The position numbers and the translations under genes were made by a program. From Variovorax sp. ZS18.2.2 (GTDB lineage: Bacteria > Pseudomonadota > Gammaproteobacteria > Burkholderiales > Burkholderiaceae_C), in contig NZ_JANLNM010000008.1 of the NCBI RefSeq assembly GCF_024701975.1, forward strand, positions 248,001 to 312,000: a stretch of 64,000 nt of DNA. Reading direction: 5' to 3'. Positions within the stretch are counted from its first letter, which is position 1. The number at the start of each line of letters is the position of its first letter. A model generated the notes under the pieces. It was given only the letters and a program-made list of their open reading frames with translations. It was not told where the DNA came from and did no database searches. Shown one piece after another: positions 44,714 to 53,677 of the stretch.

Positions 44714-44790
44714 GGCTCTTTAGCTCAGTCGGTTAGAGCGATGGAATCATAATCCACAGGTCCGCGGTTCGAATCCGTGAAGAGCCACCA
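44714..44790 (+). tRNA. tRNA with CAU anticodon (tRNA-Met, Ile2 possible)
   Basis: 77 bases ending in encoded CCA. Acceptor GGCTCTT pairs with AAGAGCC; D stem GCTC/GAGC; anticodon loop ATCATAA; T arm CGCGG-TTCGAAT-CCGTG with one G-T pair. The outer anticodon-stem pair is A-C. CAU is read as Met unless modified to lysidine in Ile2; the G2/C5-G68 acceptor region does not decide between them for me. A strong promoter and terminator flank it, and it marks the left edge of the accessory island. Confidence 0.93.
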
Positions 44791-44820
44791 ACATTACTTT
44801 CGCGGTTCTCCGCTTAAGTC

Positions 44821-44858
44821 AAAAAGCCCTAGGTAGATCAACTACTTAGGGCTTTTTT
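44821..44858 (+). terminator. tRNA terminator, overlapped by the convergent LysR gene
   Basis: Long hairpin AAAAAGCCCTAGGTAG / CTACTTAGGGCTTTTT with loop ATCAA and one G-T pair, followed by Ts. It is nearly symmetric, so it can act in both directions. On the minus strand it encodes the end of LysR. A second copy is at 54269-54305. Confidence 0.9.
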
Positions 44859-45801
44859 CATTGCGCTTGTTTCCAGGAGCGAGGAGCGCCTGCGGCGCCT
44901 GTCCATGCGCGAACTGCGCCACAAGCAAGTCGACGAACTGCCGCGTTCGCACCGGCAGGAAGCGACGTGATGCAAAGACCACCTGGATTGGCACGCTCTC
45001 GCCCATCCAGGCACTCATGACCTCGATCAGTCGGCCATCCGCCAATTCAGCCGCCACATCCCACACTGAGCGCCGCACCAGGCCGAGTCCGGCGAGAGCC
45101 CAGTCGTGGGCCTGCTCGCCGTTGTCCGTCACCATGTGTCCGCGCACGCGGACGGTGGTCAATGCATCACTGGAGCGATCGATCGGCCTGAAACTCCAGT
45201 CGGCATGCCCGGAGGCGCTGCGGGTCATCACGATGCAGTCGTGCGCCGCGAGGTCGACGGGCGTTTGCGGTGGTTCGCGGCGAGCCAGATAGGCCGGCGC
45301 GGCGCATACCACGCGTCTGTTCGACGCCAGCGGGCGCACGACCAATCGTGAGTCCTCCGACCCGCCGATTCGCACGGCGCAATCGAAGCCGCCTTCGATC
45401 AAATCCACCACCGAATCCGAGAGCGACAGCTGTACCGATACGCCAGGGTTGTCGAGCGCAAAGCGCGCCATGGCCGGCCCGACCCATCGGCGTCCCAACG
45501 CCACCGGCGAGGACACGCGCAGCACGCCGCGCGGTTCCTTCGAGCCGTGGCCGATGGCTGCTTCGGCCTCGTCCACATCCGCCAGGATGACCTGGCAACG
45601 CTCGAAGTAGATGGCGCCCTCATCGGTCAGTGCGAGCCGGCGCGAACTGCGATGCAGCAGACGCGTGCCCAGAGCCGCCTCCAGTCGCGCCAGGCGCTTG
45701 CTGCCGACGGCCGGCGAAAACCCCAGTTCGCGACCGGCTGCGGAAAGGCTGCCGGTGGTCACGGTCTGCACGAAGAGCTTCATGTCGGCGAGTTCGGGCA
45801 T
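44842..45801 (-). CDS. LysR-family transcriptional regulator
   Basis: 319 residues from ATG 45801. HTH in the first 60 residues (LFVQTVTTGSLSAAGRELGF then SPAVGSKRLARLEAALG). A LysR substrate-binding domain follows with GVLRVSSPVALGRRWV and LPVRTRQFVDLL. It belongs to the CrgA-like group by pattern. The last residues NEKSPK and the stop codon are encoded by the tRNA terminator hairpin, so the natural C-terminus was probably replaced at the insertion junction. Divergent from the SnoaL/SDR/glyoxalase block, which it likely regulates. Confidence 0.9.
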   Translation of the reverse strand: MPELADMKLFVQTVTTGSLSAAGRELGFSPAVGSKRLARLEAALGTRLLHRSSRRLALTDEGAIYFERCQVILADVDEAEAAIGHGSKEPRGVLRVSSPVALGRRWVGPAMARFALDNPGVSVQLSLSDSVVDLIEGGFDCAVRIGGSEDSRLVVRPLASNRRVVCAAPAYLARREPPQTPVDLAAHDCIVMTRSASGHADWSFRPIDRSSDALTTVRVRGHMVTDNGEQAHDWALAGLGLVRRSVWDVAAELADGRLIEVMSAWMGESVPIQVVFASRRFLPVRTRQFVDLLVAQFAHGQAPQALLAPGNKRNEKSPK

Positions 45802-45913
45802 CTTTGTCTTCCTGGAACAGGTGGTTGTCAGATTTCGGCCATTTTCTCCGGAAGGGAAAAATTGGACAGTGAACACCTGCGCGACACATCGCGCGTCCAT
45901 CCAGGAGTTCACC

Positions 45914-46477
45914 ATGCCGTTTCTTCCTCTGCCTTCCCGTCGCGACGTCGGCCTCGCCTTTGCCATGGCGACGGCTGCCGCGGTTTCCGCCCCCACCTTC
46001 GCCGAGACGCCTGCGCCCTTGCCTCGGCCCGCCCACGTTGTCCAGGACCACTCGATTGGCAAGTCGCAACGCGAATCGATGACGCTGGCCGCACGGCGCT
46101 ATTTCGCCTTCTGGAACACGGGTGACGAAAGCTATGCCCGGCTCGCGCTGTCACCCGATTTCGTGGACCGTACGCTGCCGGCGGGACGTCCACAGGGCTT
46201 CGAAGGCCCATTGTTCGCATCAAGGAACTTTCGCACCGCCGTGCCGGACCTGAAGGCCGAGGTACAGGAAATGATGCTCGTGGGGGACCGCGTGGTCGGG
46301 CGCCTGCACTTCACCGGCCACTACACCGGCACCTTTCAGGGCAAGGCTGGTAGCGGCCAGCCGGTGGATTTCATCGCAACCGACATCTACCGCATCGCCA
46401 ACGGGCGGATCGCCGAGAACTGGCACCTCGAGGACAACCTGACGCTGCTGCAGCAGCTCGGCGTCGTGCATCCCTGA
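45914..46477 (+). CDS. Exported SnoaL-like (NTF2-fold) polyketide cyclase-family protein
   Basis: 187 residues from ATG 45914, AGGAG upstream. A signal peptide (DVGLAFAMATAAAVSAPTFA) precedes a SnoaL-like domain: AARRYFAFWNTGDESYARLA, VPDLKAEVQEMMLVGDRVVG, and the closing ATDIYRIANGRIAENWHLED. It could hydrate, isomerise or cyclise a small molecule in the periplasm; the substrate is unknown. First gene of a block with an SDR and a glyoxalase. Confidence 0.85.
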   Translation: MPFLPLPSRRDVGLAFAMATAAAVSAPTFAETPAPLPRPAHVVQDHSIGKSQRESMTLAARRYFAFWNTGDESYARLALSPDFVDRTLPAGRPQGFEGPLFASRNFRTAVPDLKAEVQEMMLVGDRVVGRLHFTGHYTGTFQGKAGSGQPVDFIATDIYRIANGRIAENWHLEDNLTLLQQLGVVHP

Positions 46478-46535
46478 AATCGCCCTCGTCCTTTCGAGTT
46501 CCGAATCCCGAACACCCCAGCTACAGGAATTACCC

Positions 46536-47258
46536 ATGTCTTGCTCTCTGACCAATCAGACCGTCGCCGTACTCGGCGGCAGCTCCGGCATCGGTCTTGC
46601 CGTCGCGCGTGGTGCACACCGGCTCGGTGCACGCGTGATCATCGGCGGACGCGATCCACAGCGAATTGCCGCGGCAGCGCGCGAGAACGCCGGCCTCGAG
46701 ACCGCGACGCTGGACATCACCGACGAAGCGGAAGTGGCCGCCTTCTTCGAGCGCATCGGCACACTCGATCATCTGGTCGTGACGGCCGGTGCATTGCTCG
46801 GCTCGTCGCCGCTGGGCGCGCTCGACTTCAAGGCAGCGCGCGAAGCCTTCGACGTGAAGCTCACGGGCAGCCTCCTTGCGGCCAAACACGCCGCGCCGCG
46901 TCTGCGCCCGGGAGGCTCCATCGGGTTCACCTCCGGCATGCTTGCGCGCAAGCCCTCGCCCAACGCCGTCGTCAAGACGGCTATCAATGCGGCGCTGGAA
47001 GCCGCGACCAGGCAATTGGCGCGTGAGCTCGCGCCGGTGCGTGTCTATGCGATCAGCCCTGGGCCGGTGAACACGCCAAGCTGGCGCCTGATGGACGATT
47101 CCAGCCGCGCAGCGATGTTCGAAAAGCTCGGCAACACGCTGCCGGTGGGCTTTGCCGCCACCGACGACGACACCGCAGCCGGCTACCTGTTCGCGATGCA
47201 GGCACGTGCGCTCACGGGCGCCGTCATCGACCTCGATAGCGGTGCATTGGTCGCCTGA
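46536..47258 (+). CDS. Short-chain dehydrogenase/reductase, atypical active site
   Basis: 240 residues. N-terminal Rossmann motif VAVLGGSSGIGLAVARGAH; TAGALLGSSPLGALD as the NNAG equivalent. The usual YxxxK is replaced by NAVVK in KPSPNAVVKTAINAALE, a variant seen in a subgroup of SDRs; the Tyr is missing. C-terminal ISPGPVNTPSW is conserved. A redox role is likely but not certain given the missing Tyr. Confidence 0.87.
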   Translation: MSCSLTNQTVAVLGGSSGIGLAVARGAHRLGARVIIGGRDPQRIAAAARENAGLETATLDITDEAEVAAFFERIGTLDHLVVTAGALLGSSPLGALDFKAAREAFDVKLTGSLLAAKHAAPRLRPGGSIGFTSGMLARKPSPNAVVKTAINAALEAATRQLARELAPVRVYAISPGPVNTPSWRLMDDSSRAAMFEKLGNTLPVGFAATDDDTAAGYLFAMQARALTGAVIDLDSGALVA

Positions 47259-47279
47259 AGCAACGAACCTCACGCCCAC

Positions 47280-47714
47280 ATGATCACCACTGAACACAAG
47301 GCGGTCGATATCGGCGCGCCGTCACTTGACCATGTACTTCTTGTCACCCAGCACGCACAGCCAACGCTCGCGTTCCTCACCGAGGTGGTTGGACTGCACG
47401 TCGGCCCGAGGCCACCATTCCGTTTTGCCGGGTGGTGGCTGTATGCCGGAGACCGCGCAGTGGTGCACATCGCGCTGCGCGAAGTTGGTACAGCGCAAGA
47501 GCTCTCGAGGCAGGTGGGAGTTCGGACTTCCGGGGGCGGCGGTGGGGTCGTCGATCACATCGCCTTTCGCATGGTGAATGCCGCCGCCGTGCGCCAACGT
47601 CTCGATGACAGTGCTTGGCCGTACCACGAGGCTTGCGTTCCAGAAACGGGTGAGTGCCAATTCTTCGTTTCTATTCCCGAAGGTCCGGTTGTTGAATTGG
47701 TCGCGAGCAATTGA
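47280..47714 (+). CDS. Glyoxalase/bleomycin resistance (VOC) family protein
   Basis: 144 residues. A VOC fold with paired beta-alpha-beta-beta-beta modules: SLDHVLLVTQHAQPTLAFLT with a His ligand, DRAVVHIALREVG, VVDHIAFRMVNA with a second His, and a C-terminal PEGPVVELVAS with the Glu ligand. This supports an intact divalent-metal site. Substrate unknown. It follows the SDR by 21 bases. Confidence 0.85.
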   Translation: MITTEHKAVDIGAPSLDHVLLVTQHAQPTLAFLTEVVGLHVGPRPPFRFAGWWLYAGDRAVVHIALREVGTAQELSRQVGVRTSGGGGGVVDHIAFRMVNAAAVRQRLDDSAWPYHEACVPETGECQFFVSIPEGPVVELVASN

Positions 47715-47827
47715 GCTTCGACCTCAGTCGTCGCCGCCCTTGGGCGCCGAGAGAAGCCGCACGGCCTCCGAGATATGCCGGCGCAAGGCGGCCTGACTCG
47801 CGCCCCTCGCCAGGCGACCCGGTCAAT

Positions 47828-48236
47828 ATGGTCAAGATCATGATCGACAGCGTCGCCCAGAACCCGGCGCCGCTTCGCATCGCACTGGGCGCCGACGCCT
47901 ACACGGCCACTCACAAGACGTTGACGGAGCGTCTCGCCGCGCTCGAAGCGCAAAAGTGGTCAACGCCGGGGTGAAACTGACCGGCCTGCCTGTGGCCGAA
48001 TTCACCGAGTCGCAGTTCGGCCGACTGTTCGACATCAACACGAGGGGCGCGTACTTCACGATGCAGAGCGCGACCGCGCGTGTTGTGGACAAAGGCAGGA
48101 TCATCTACATCGGCTCCAGCACGACCGGATACCCCGGCCGGGCTATGCCCTCCATGGCAGCAGCAAGACGGCGAGCGACCTTTCCGCCTTTGTGAGCGGT
48201 CAGCTTTTGCTGCTGAGCGGCGGCGCCGCCGCTTGA
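47828..48236 (+). pseudogene. SDR pseudogene made of three short-chain dehydrogenase pieces
   Basis: Piece 1 (47828-47974) ends like the C-terminus of one SDR (LGADAYTATHKTLTERLAAL). Piece 2 begins at 47956 in another frame with VVNAGVKLTGLPVAEFTESQ, then LFDINTRGAYFTMQ and IIYIGSSTTGYP, the middle of a second SDR with no NAD-binding start. A frame change at about 48140 leads to GYALHGSSKTASDL, which joins directly to the terminal SAFVSGQLLLLSGGAAA, omitting roughly 80 residues. No single intact reading frame remains. Deleted N-terminus, internal deletion and frameshift make activity impossible. Confidence 0.85.
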
Positions 48237-48307
48237 TCAGTGCCATGTGCCCCCTCGATGAGCGACAAGGGCAAGACCCGCTGCGACTGACTGGTGTTGG
48301 AGCCGCT

Positions 48308-48958
48308 CTATGCGGGCGACTTCTCGGCATATGGGCCTGCCGGCGGCAAGCCAAGAAGATCGGCAGCCAGGTTCACGGCCTTTTCGACTTCGTCCGGCAA
48401 GAACGGGTCGGTGCCTGTCATCAGCCGGTATTCGTTGGCGAACACCAGGCTGCTCGTGATCACGCCGATCACCGCATAGTGCAGCCGGCCCGGGTCGCCC
48501 GCCCGCGCCACGCCGGCGTCCTGCGCCGCGCGGATGGTGCGCGTCGAAATTTCGTAGTGCGGGCGCACGAAGGTCTCGAGCAGCCAGGTCAGGCGATCGC
48601 TGTTCGCCTGACCTTCGAAGGACAGCAGCCGGTGCAGCTCGGGCCGCTTGGCCGTGAACAGGGCGAACGCCCGCAGCATTTCCCGCATGGCGTCGGCCGG
48701 TCCAACCTGCTGGACCCGCTCGGCCCAGCGCGAAAGCGCCTGCTCCTGTGCTCCCTCTTCAAAGATGGAGGCGACCACCTGCCGCCACAGGGCATCCTTC
48801 GACTTGAAATGGTAGACAACGAGCTGGTGCTGCACGCCCGCATGCTGCGCAATCTGGCGCAGGCTCGATCCCTCGAAACCGGCTACGGCGAATATGTCGA
48901 GCGCCGCTGCAAGAATTCGTGCGCGCCCGTCTTGCAGATGGGTCCTGGGTTCGCTCAT
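48308..48958 (-). CDS. TetR-family transcriptional regulator
   Basis: 216 residues. N-terminal HTH: RILAAALDIFAVAGFEGSSL, RQIAQHAGVQHQLVVYHFKS. The ligand-binding region follows with a C-terminal domain of the PsrA/AcrR-like type (TWLLETFVRPHYEIST). Divergent from an NADH-dehydrogenase-like gene, with two strong palindromic operators in the 117-base intergenic region. Confidence 0.93.
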   Translation of the reverse strand: MSEPRTHLQDGRARILAAALDIFAVAGFEGSSLRQIAQHAGVQHQLVVYHFKSKDALWRQVVASIFEEGAQEQALSRWAERVQQVGPADAMREMLRAFALFTAKRPELHRLLSFEGQANSDRLTWLLETFVRPHYEISTRTIRAAQDAGVARAGDPGRLHYAVIGVITSSLVFANEYRLMTGTDPFLPDEVEKAVNLAADLLGLPPAGPYAEKSPA

Positions 48959-48991
48959 GCTGTTACCTCTTGGCAGGCCATGCAGCCCGGG

Positions 48992-49048
48992 TTGACTTTC
49001 CGATCGGAAAGTCTATCATCGCACCAAACTTTCCGATCGGAAAGTCAA
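48992..49048. promoter_or_regulatory. Duplicated TetR operator and embedded promoter
   Basis: GACTTTCCGATCGGAAAGTC (48994-49013, 20-bp perfect palindrome) and ACTTTCCGATCGGAAAGT (49028-49045) lie 33 bases apart centre to centre. TTGACT (48992-48997), a 16-base spacer and TATCAT (49014-49019) form a promoter for the flavoprotein gene with operator 1 in its spacer. The 21-base unit starting TTGACTTTCC is repeated in inverse orientation at 49048-49028. Confidence 0.9.
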
Positions 49049-49075
49049 CCGGATTGAAGATTGGCGGGACCTCTG

Positions 49076-50173
49076 ATGAAGCGAGTGATCGTGGTGGGTG
49101 GCGGCTATGCCGGCACAGCCCTTTCGAGGGCACTGGACAAAGTGGCGGACGTGCATCTCGTCGAGGCACGCGATCGCTTTGTCCACAACGTTGCAGCGAT
49201 CCGCAGTGTCGTCGACCCATCGTTGCTCGACCGCATCCTCATCCCCTACGACCGGCTGCTGCATCGCGGCCGTGTCCGGCAAGGCACCGTGACCGGCGTG
49301 TCGGCACAGGGCGTCCGGTTGGCCGATGGCGAACACATCGAAGGCGACATCGTCGTGCTCGCGACGGGGTCGCGCTACGCGAGCCCGTTCAAGCCGCAAG
49401 GCGACTCCACCGAGGCATTTGCCGACGAACTGCGGGCGGTCCACGCCCAACTCGAAAGCATGAACAAGATCGCCATCGTCGGTGGCGGTGCAGTGGGGGT
49501 CGAGTTGGCCGGTGAAATCTCCACCGCCTACCCCGGCAAGGCCGTGACGCTCGTGTCGGGGTCCCCTGCGTTGATGCCTGGCTATTCCGACAAGCTGGCC
49601 GAAACCCTTGCAGCGCAGTTGCGCAGCAAGGGGGTGTCGCTGCAACTGAACACCAGGGTGGACACGCTGGCGTCCCCCGATCGCCCGTTCGCAGGCTCTC
49701 TGGATACAGGCCCGGAGGAAGCCGGCACGCAGTTGGTGTTTCCGGCGATGGGCGCCCGGCCGGTAACGACGGTGTTCGACCAGATCCCAGGGGTCAGCCG
49801 GGACTCGCAGGGTCGCGTCGTGCTCGATGCCTGGCTGCGACCTGCCGGTGCCCAGCATCTGTTCGCGCTCGGAGACGCGGCAGCCACAGGGGACCCCATG
49901 ACGATCGTCGCCATCACACGCCAGGTTCCCTGGTTGAGCAAGACCATCGCGGCGGTGCTCGCAGGCCGGCCCCTCGATTCGTTGCCGCCGTACAGGCCAT
50001 GGCCCATGCGCGGCATCCTGGTTCCGATTGGGCCAAGCGACGGCGCGAGCGTGCTGCCGGTGTTGCGCAACGGGGTGCAGGTCGGCAAGTGGGTGACTGC
50101 CCGTCTCAAGGGGCGTGAATTGTTTATTCCCCGCTACCTCAAAGAGTTCGGTTACGACGGAGCAACGCAATGA
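49076..50173 (+). CDS. FAD-dependent NADH-dehydrogenase-like oxidoreductase
   Basis: 365 residues from ATG 49076. FAD-binding start KRVIVVGGGYAGTALSRALD; second nucleotide site KIAIVGGGAVGVELAGEI; C-terminal HLFALGDAAATGDP. The fold and length match AIFM2/Ndi-type flavoproteins. No membrane segment is visible. It is under the divergent TetR operators and its stop overlaps the next ATG (ATGA), so it is coexpressed with the CrtC-like lipoprotein. The electron acceptor is unknown. Confidence 0.88.
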   Translation: MKRVIVVGGGYAGTALSRALDKVADVHLVEARDRFVHNVAAIRSVVDPSLLDRILIPYDRLLHRGRVRQGTVTGVSAQGVRLADGEHIEGDIVVLATGSRYASPFKPQGDSTEAFADELRAVHAQLESMNKIAIVGGGAVGVELAGEISTAYPGKAVTLVSGSPALMPGYSDKLAETLAAQLRSKGVSLQLNTRVDTLASPDRPFAGSLDTGPEEAGTQLVFPAMGARPVTTVFDQIPGVSRDSQGRVVLDAWLRPAGAQHLFALGDAAATGDPMTIVAITRQVPWLSKTIAAVLAGRPLDSLPPYRPWPMRGILVPIGPSDGASVLPVLRNGVQVGKWVTARLKGRELFIPRYLKEFGYDGATQ

Positions 50174-51300
50174 CGAAATATCTTCGACTTGCGAGATGGA
50201 TGGCAGTCGCGCTGTCTGTCGCGTTGGCGGCATGTTCGACCACCCCCACCACGGTGTCGGAGGGCGACAAGCTGCACTTCCAGACGACCCCGGCCGACTA
50301 CGCCGCGCTCGGCCTCACCGACACCATCGTGCCGCGCGAGGACGGCCGGCGGACGACGCCAAGCCCCGAGAACTTCGAATGGTGGTACTTCGACGGATTG
50401 CTCGACGACGGAACCGTGGTCGTGATCTGGTTCGGTGACAACTGGTTCTACGGCTCGCACAAGCGAGCGGTCAGCATCGAGATGACCCTCCCCGGGCAGA
50501 AGACACGCCGCATCCTGCGCACCTTCGATGAACCGGGTGCCTTTTCGACCACCGGCGCGGACATCAAGATCGGCCCCCACACCTTCAAGGGCGACCTCGA
50601 CACCTACACCATCCACGTCGACGCCAACGAGACCGGCGGCCTGGGCTGCGACCTGGTCCTGCGCCGGCTCGTGCCGTCCTTCCGACCCGCCACGGGTTAC
50701 ATGAGCGCCGGCAAGCAGTACTTCGCCTGGCTCGCCGCGGTGCCGGAAGGCAAGCTCAGTGGAACGATCACGACCGACAAGGTGACTCGCGCGGTCACCG
50801 GCAGCGGCTACCACGACCACAACTGGGGCAACGTGTCCCCGGCCGCGTTGTTTGACGGCTGGTGGTGGGGCCGGGCCCAGACCGGTCAACACACGGTGAT
50901 CGCCTCGGTCCTGCAGGCCAAGCCCGCATTGGGCGGCCACCGCCTTCCGATCCTCTTCATCGGCGACGAGAAGAAAATCATCGTGAGTGCGATAGGAAAC
51001 GACGTGACGTCCGTCGAAGGACCCGCTGTCGCCCACCCGGATCCAAAGCACCCCCGCACGATCGGCTCGAGTGTTTCCTTCGAAACGCCGAATGGCAGCC
51101 GGGCGCAGTTCAACATCTCGGATCGACTGCTGACGTCTTCCGATCTTCTGGCCAGCCAAGGCCTCCTGAAGCGCATGGCCGCGGGCGCCCTGGGACTGAA
51201 GCCCTGGTATACGCGCTTCGAAAGTTCGGTCACGACCAGGCTTCCAGGACAGCCTGCATCCACGGGCTCGGGCACGCTCGAATATTTCGAACTCCAATAG
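50170..51300 (+). CDS. CrtC/AttH-like (lipocalin-like) lipoprotein
   Basis: 376 residues from ATG 50170, overlapping the upstream stop by four bases. Lipoprotein signal: hydrophobic VALSVALAAC gives a lipobox Cys near residue 22. The mature part has the CrtC/AttH hydratase-like signatures NFEWWYFDGLLDDG and GSGYHDHNWGNVSP. CrtC hydrates carotenoids; AttH-like members lack an assigned substrate. Pairing with a flavoprotein suggests joint action on a hydrophobic compound, which is inference. Confidence 0.82.
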   Translation: MTKYLRLARWMAVALSVALAACSTTPTTVSEGDKLHFQTTPADYAALGLTDTIVPREDGRRTTPSPENFEWWYFDGLLDDGTVVVIWFGDNWFYGSHKRAVSIEMTLPGQKTRRILRTFDEPGAFSTTGADIKIGPHTFKGDLDTYTIHVDANETGGLGCDLVLRRLVPSFRPATGYMSAGKQYFAWLAAVPEGKLSGTITTDKVTRAVTGSGYHDHNWGNVSPAALFDGWWWGRAQTGQHTVIASVLQAKPALGGHRLPILFIGDEKKIIVSAIGNDVTSVEGPAVAHPDPKHPRTIGSSVSFETPNGSRAQFNISDRLLTSSDLLASQGLLKRMAAGALGLKPWYTRFESSVTTRLPGQPASTGSGTLEYFELQ

Positions 51301-51401
51301 CCTCTCTGTACACGCAAGAACGGGACGTTGCGGGATTCAGGGATACTGGAGCGATCAGCAGCGCGGCGAATCGAGTTGGTTGAGTTCGTGGCTTGCCCTG
51401 G

Positions 51402-53588
51402 TCAGTAGTCCAACCTCAGCGTGAGCCTGGCGGTGCGCGGCGTACCCAGCTTGATCCAGTCCGAGACGAACTGATGGCTGCCCGTGTAGTACTTCTTGTC
51501 GAAGAGGTTGTCGATGTTGAATTGCAGCGCGGCCTTGGCACTGCCCAGCGCGAAGCGGTACGCCAGCATGGCGTCGACACGCGCATAGCCCGGCAACTAG
51601 AAGGTGTTGCCCACGTCGCCCTGGCGCTGGCTCTGCGCGAACACGCCCGCCCCACCGCTCCATTGGCTGTCGAAGGCATAGCGCGCCCACAGGCTGGCCG
51701 TGTGGCGTGCCACGTTGGCCAGTTGCCTGCCTTCGTAGGTCGGGTCTTCGGTGACCTTCGTGTCGGTGTAGGCGTAGGAGGCGATCAGCGAAAGCCGCTT
51801 CGTGATCTCGCCCGACACATCCCATTCGAGGCCACGCGAGCGCGCCTTGCCGATGGTGACCGTGTTGTAGTACGGCGCCGTGTCGGTGGGCACAGAACCG
51901 CCGCGATTGCGCTTCACGAGCTGATACAGCGCCACCGTCGAGCTGAGCTTGCCGTCGAACAGTTCGATCTTGTGGCCGATCTCGATCTGGCTGGCCTTCT
52001 CGGCCTTCAAGGCCGTCTGGGTCACCGAGTCGCGACCGTTGTTGGCCGAGACAGCGTCCTGGTACTGCGCATACACCGCCTGGTTGGGCGCGAACTGCCA
52101 CACGGCGCCCAGGCGCGGCGTGGTGAAGGACGCCTTGTTGGGCAGCGTGGTGGTGTCGCCTGCATAAACGGCGCTGGTGCGGTCGTGACGCAGCGCACCG
52201 GTCAGGAACACGCCGTTGCCGAAGGCCAGCTGGTCCTGCACGTACACGCTGGTCCAGCGCTTCTGGTCGCGGATGTCCAGGGGCGACGACATGGCCGTGT
52301 CGAGCCGCGGCGTTGTACCGAGCAGCGGGTTGTAGATGTCCACCGCCGACAGTTGCTGGAAGTACGTGGTGCCGCTCTTGCGGCTGTTGTAGGCGTCGAA
52401 GCCCACCAGCACCGTGTGCTTGATGCCGCCAGTGTCGAACTTGCCGATCAGGTCCACGTTGAACTGGTCGAGCTTGTACTTTCCCTTGGGCCGCGCGTAG
52501 TAGTAATACCGGCACATCGGGTTGCCGGAGCCTGAACAGCTGTCGCCCGGCAGCACGCCGGCTCCAAGATCGACACGGTAGGGCGTGACGTCCACCTCCG
52601 AGGTGTCGCCGCGCACGCTCAATACCTTGCCCTTGAGCTGCCAGGTGTCCGACAGCTGGTGCGAGCCCTCGAGCTTCAGGCTGGTGGTCCTGGTGCCCGA
52701 AAGCGCCGGCGAATCGTTGAACTGCCGAGACCACGGCAGGTCGACGGGCCGGTCGCCGATGGCGGGCACGCCGTAGTCGGTGCGGTAACGCTGGCTGCTG
52801 TAGTCGATGGTCGCGATCACGCTGGTGCGCGCATTCGGCACCCAGGCAAGGCTGCCGGTGAATGCGCCGAGCTTGTCGGTCACGTGGTCGCGGATGGAGT
52901 TCGAGTTGTAGTACGAGGCCGCCACGCGCGCACGGACGGTGCCGTCCACATTGACCGGCCCCGATGCCTCGATGCCGGTGCGCGACAGCCCATACTGGCC
53001 GACCGTCTGCTCGAAGCTGAAGGCCGGCACGCTGCTGATCGGCTTGGTCACCACGTTGATCAGCCCGCCCGGCTCGGCGCGCCCGTACAGCACGCTGGAG
53101 GGGCCCTTGATCACTTCGACCGACTGGACATTGGCCATGTTGATCGGCACGCCCGTGACCTTGCTGCCGTCGATGTAGTAGCTGGAGCTTCCCGACATCG
53201 GGCCCATGGCCGTCATCGACGCGCTCGGGAAGCCGCGCAGGATCGCCAGCGGCTGCGCCGAGCCGTTGAAGCCAAAGTCGAACTGCACGCCGGCCACGTT
53301 GCGCAGCGCGTCGCCCAGGTTCAGCACGCCCTGGTCCTGGATGACCGACAGCGGCACGGTCTGCGTGCTTTGCGGGTTCTGCAGCGAGGGCGTCTCGGTG
53401 CGTGTCGCGGTCGAGCTTTCGGGGGCCTGATAGCCATCGCGGTCGCCAGTGACGGTGACGGCCGGCAGGCTTTGCTGCGTGTCGCTTTGGGCCAGTGCAG
53501 CACCGGCGCACAGGCCGAATCCGGCGACGCAGGCGGTGCCGATACTCAAATGCGTCATCGCGCGCAGTGCGCGTTCGACGAAGGTCAT
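51402..53588 (-). pseudogene. TonB-dependent siderophore receptor interrupted by an amber codon
   Basis: From ATG 53588 the gene encodes 663 residues: signal peptide, plug domain with QTVPLSVIQDQGVLNLGDAL and SYYIDGSKVTGVPINM, then a beta barrel. At 51597-51599 an in-frame TAG follows GDVGNTF; the same frame continues LPGYARVDAMLAY and ends in the normal barrel terminus TARLTLRLDY at 51402. In relatives the position is typically Gln, so CAG to TAG explains it with one substitution. The truncated barrel lacks its last strands and the C-terminal aromatic needed for assembly. Downstream of a DUF2946 gene on the same strand. Confidence 0.85.
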
Positions 53589-53677
53589 GGGAACTCCTGA
53601 AGCCGGACGCACCGGTCCGGCGAAAAACAAAAGAACCGCTCCCGTGCGTCAGTGCCGGCAGCGGAGGTCTTTGAACT

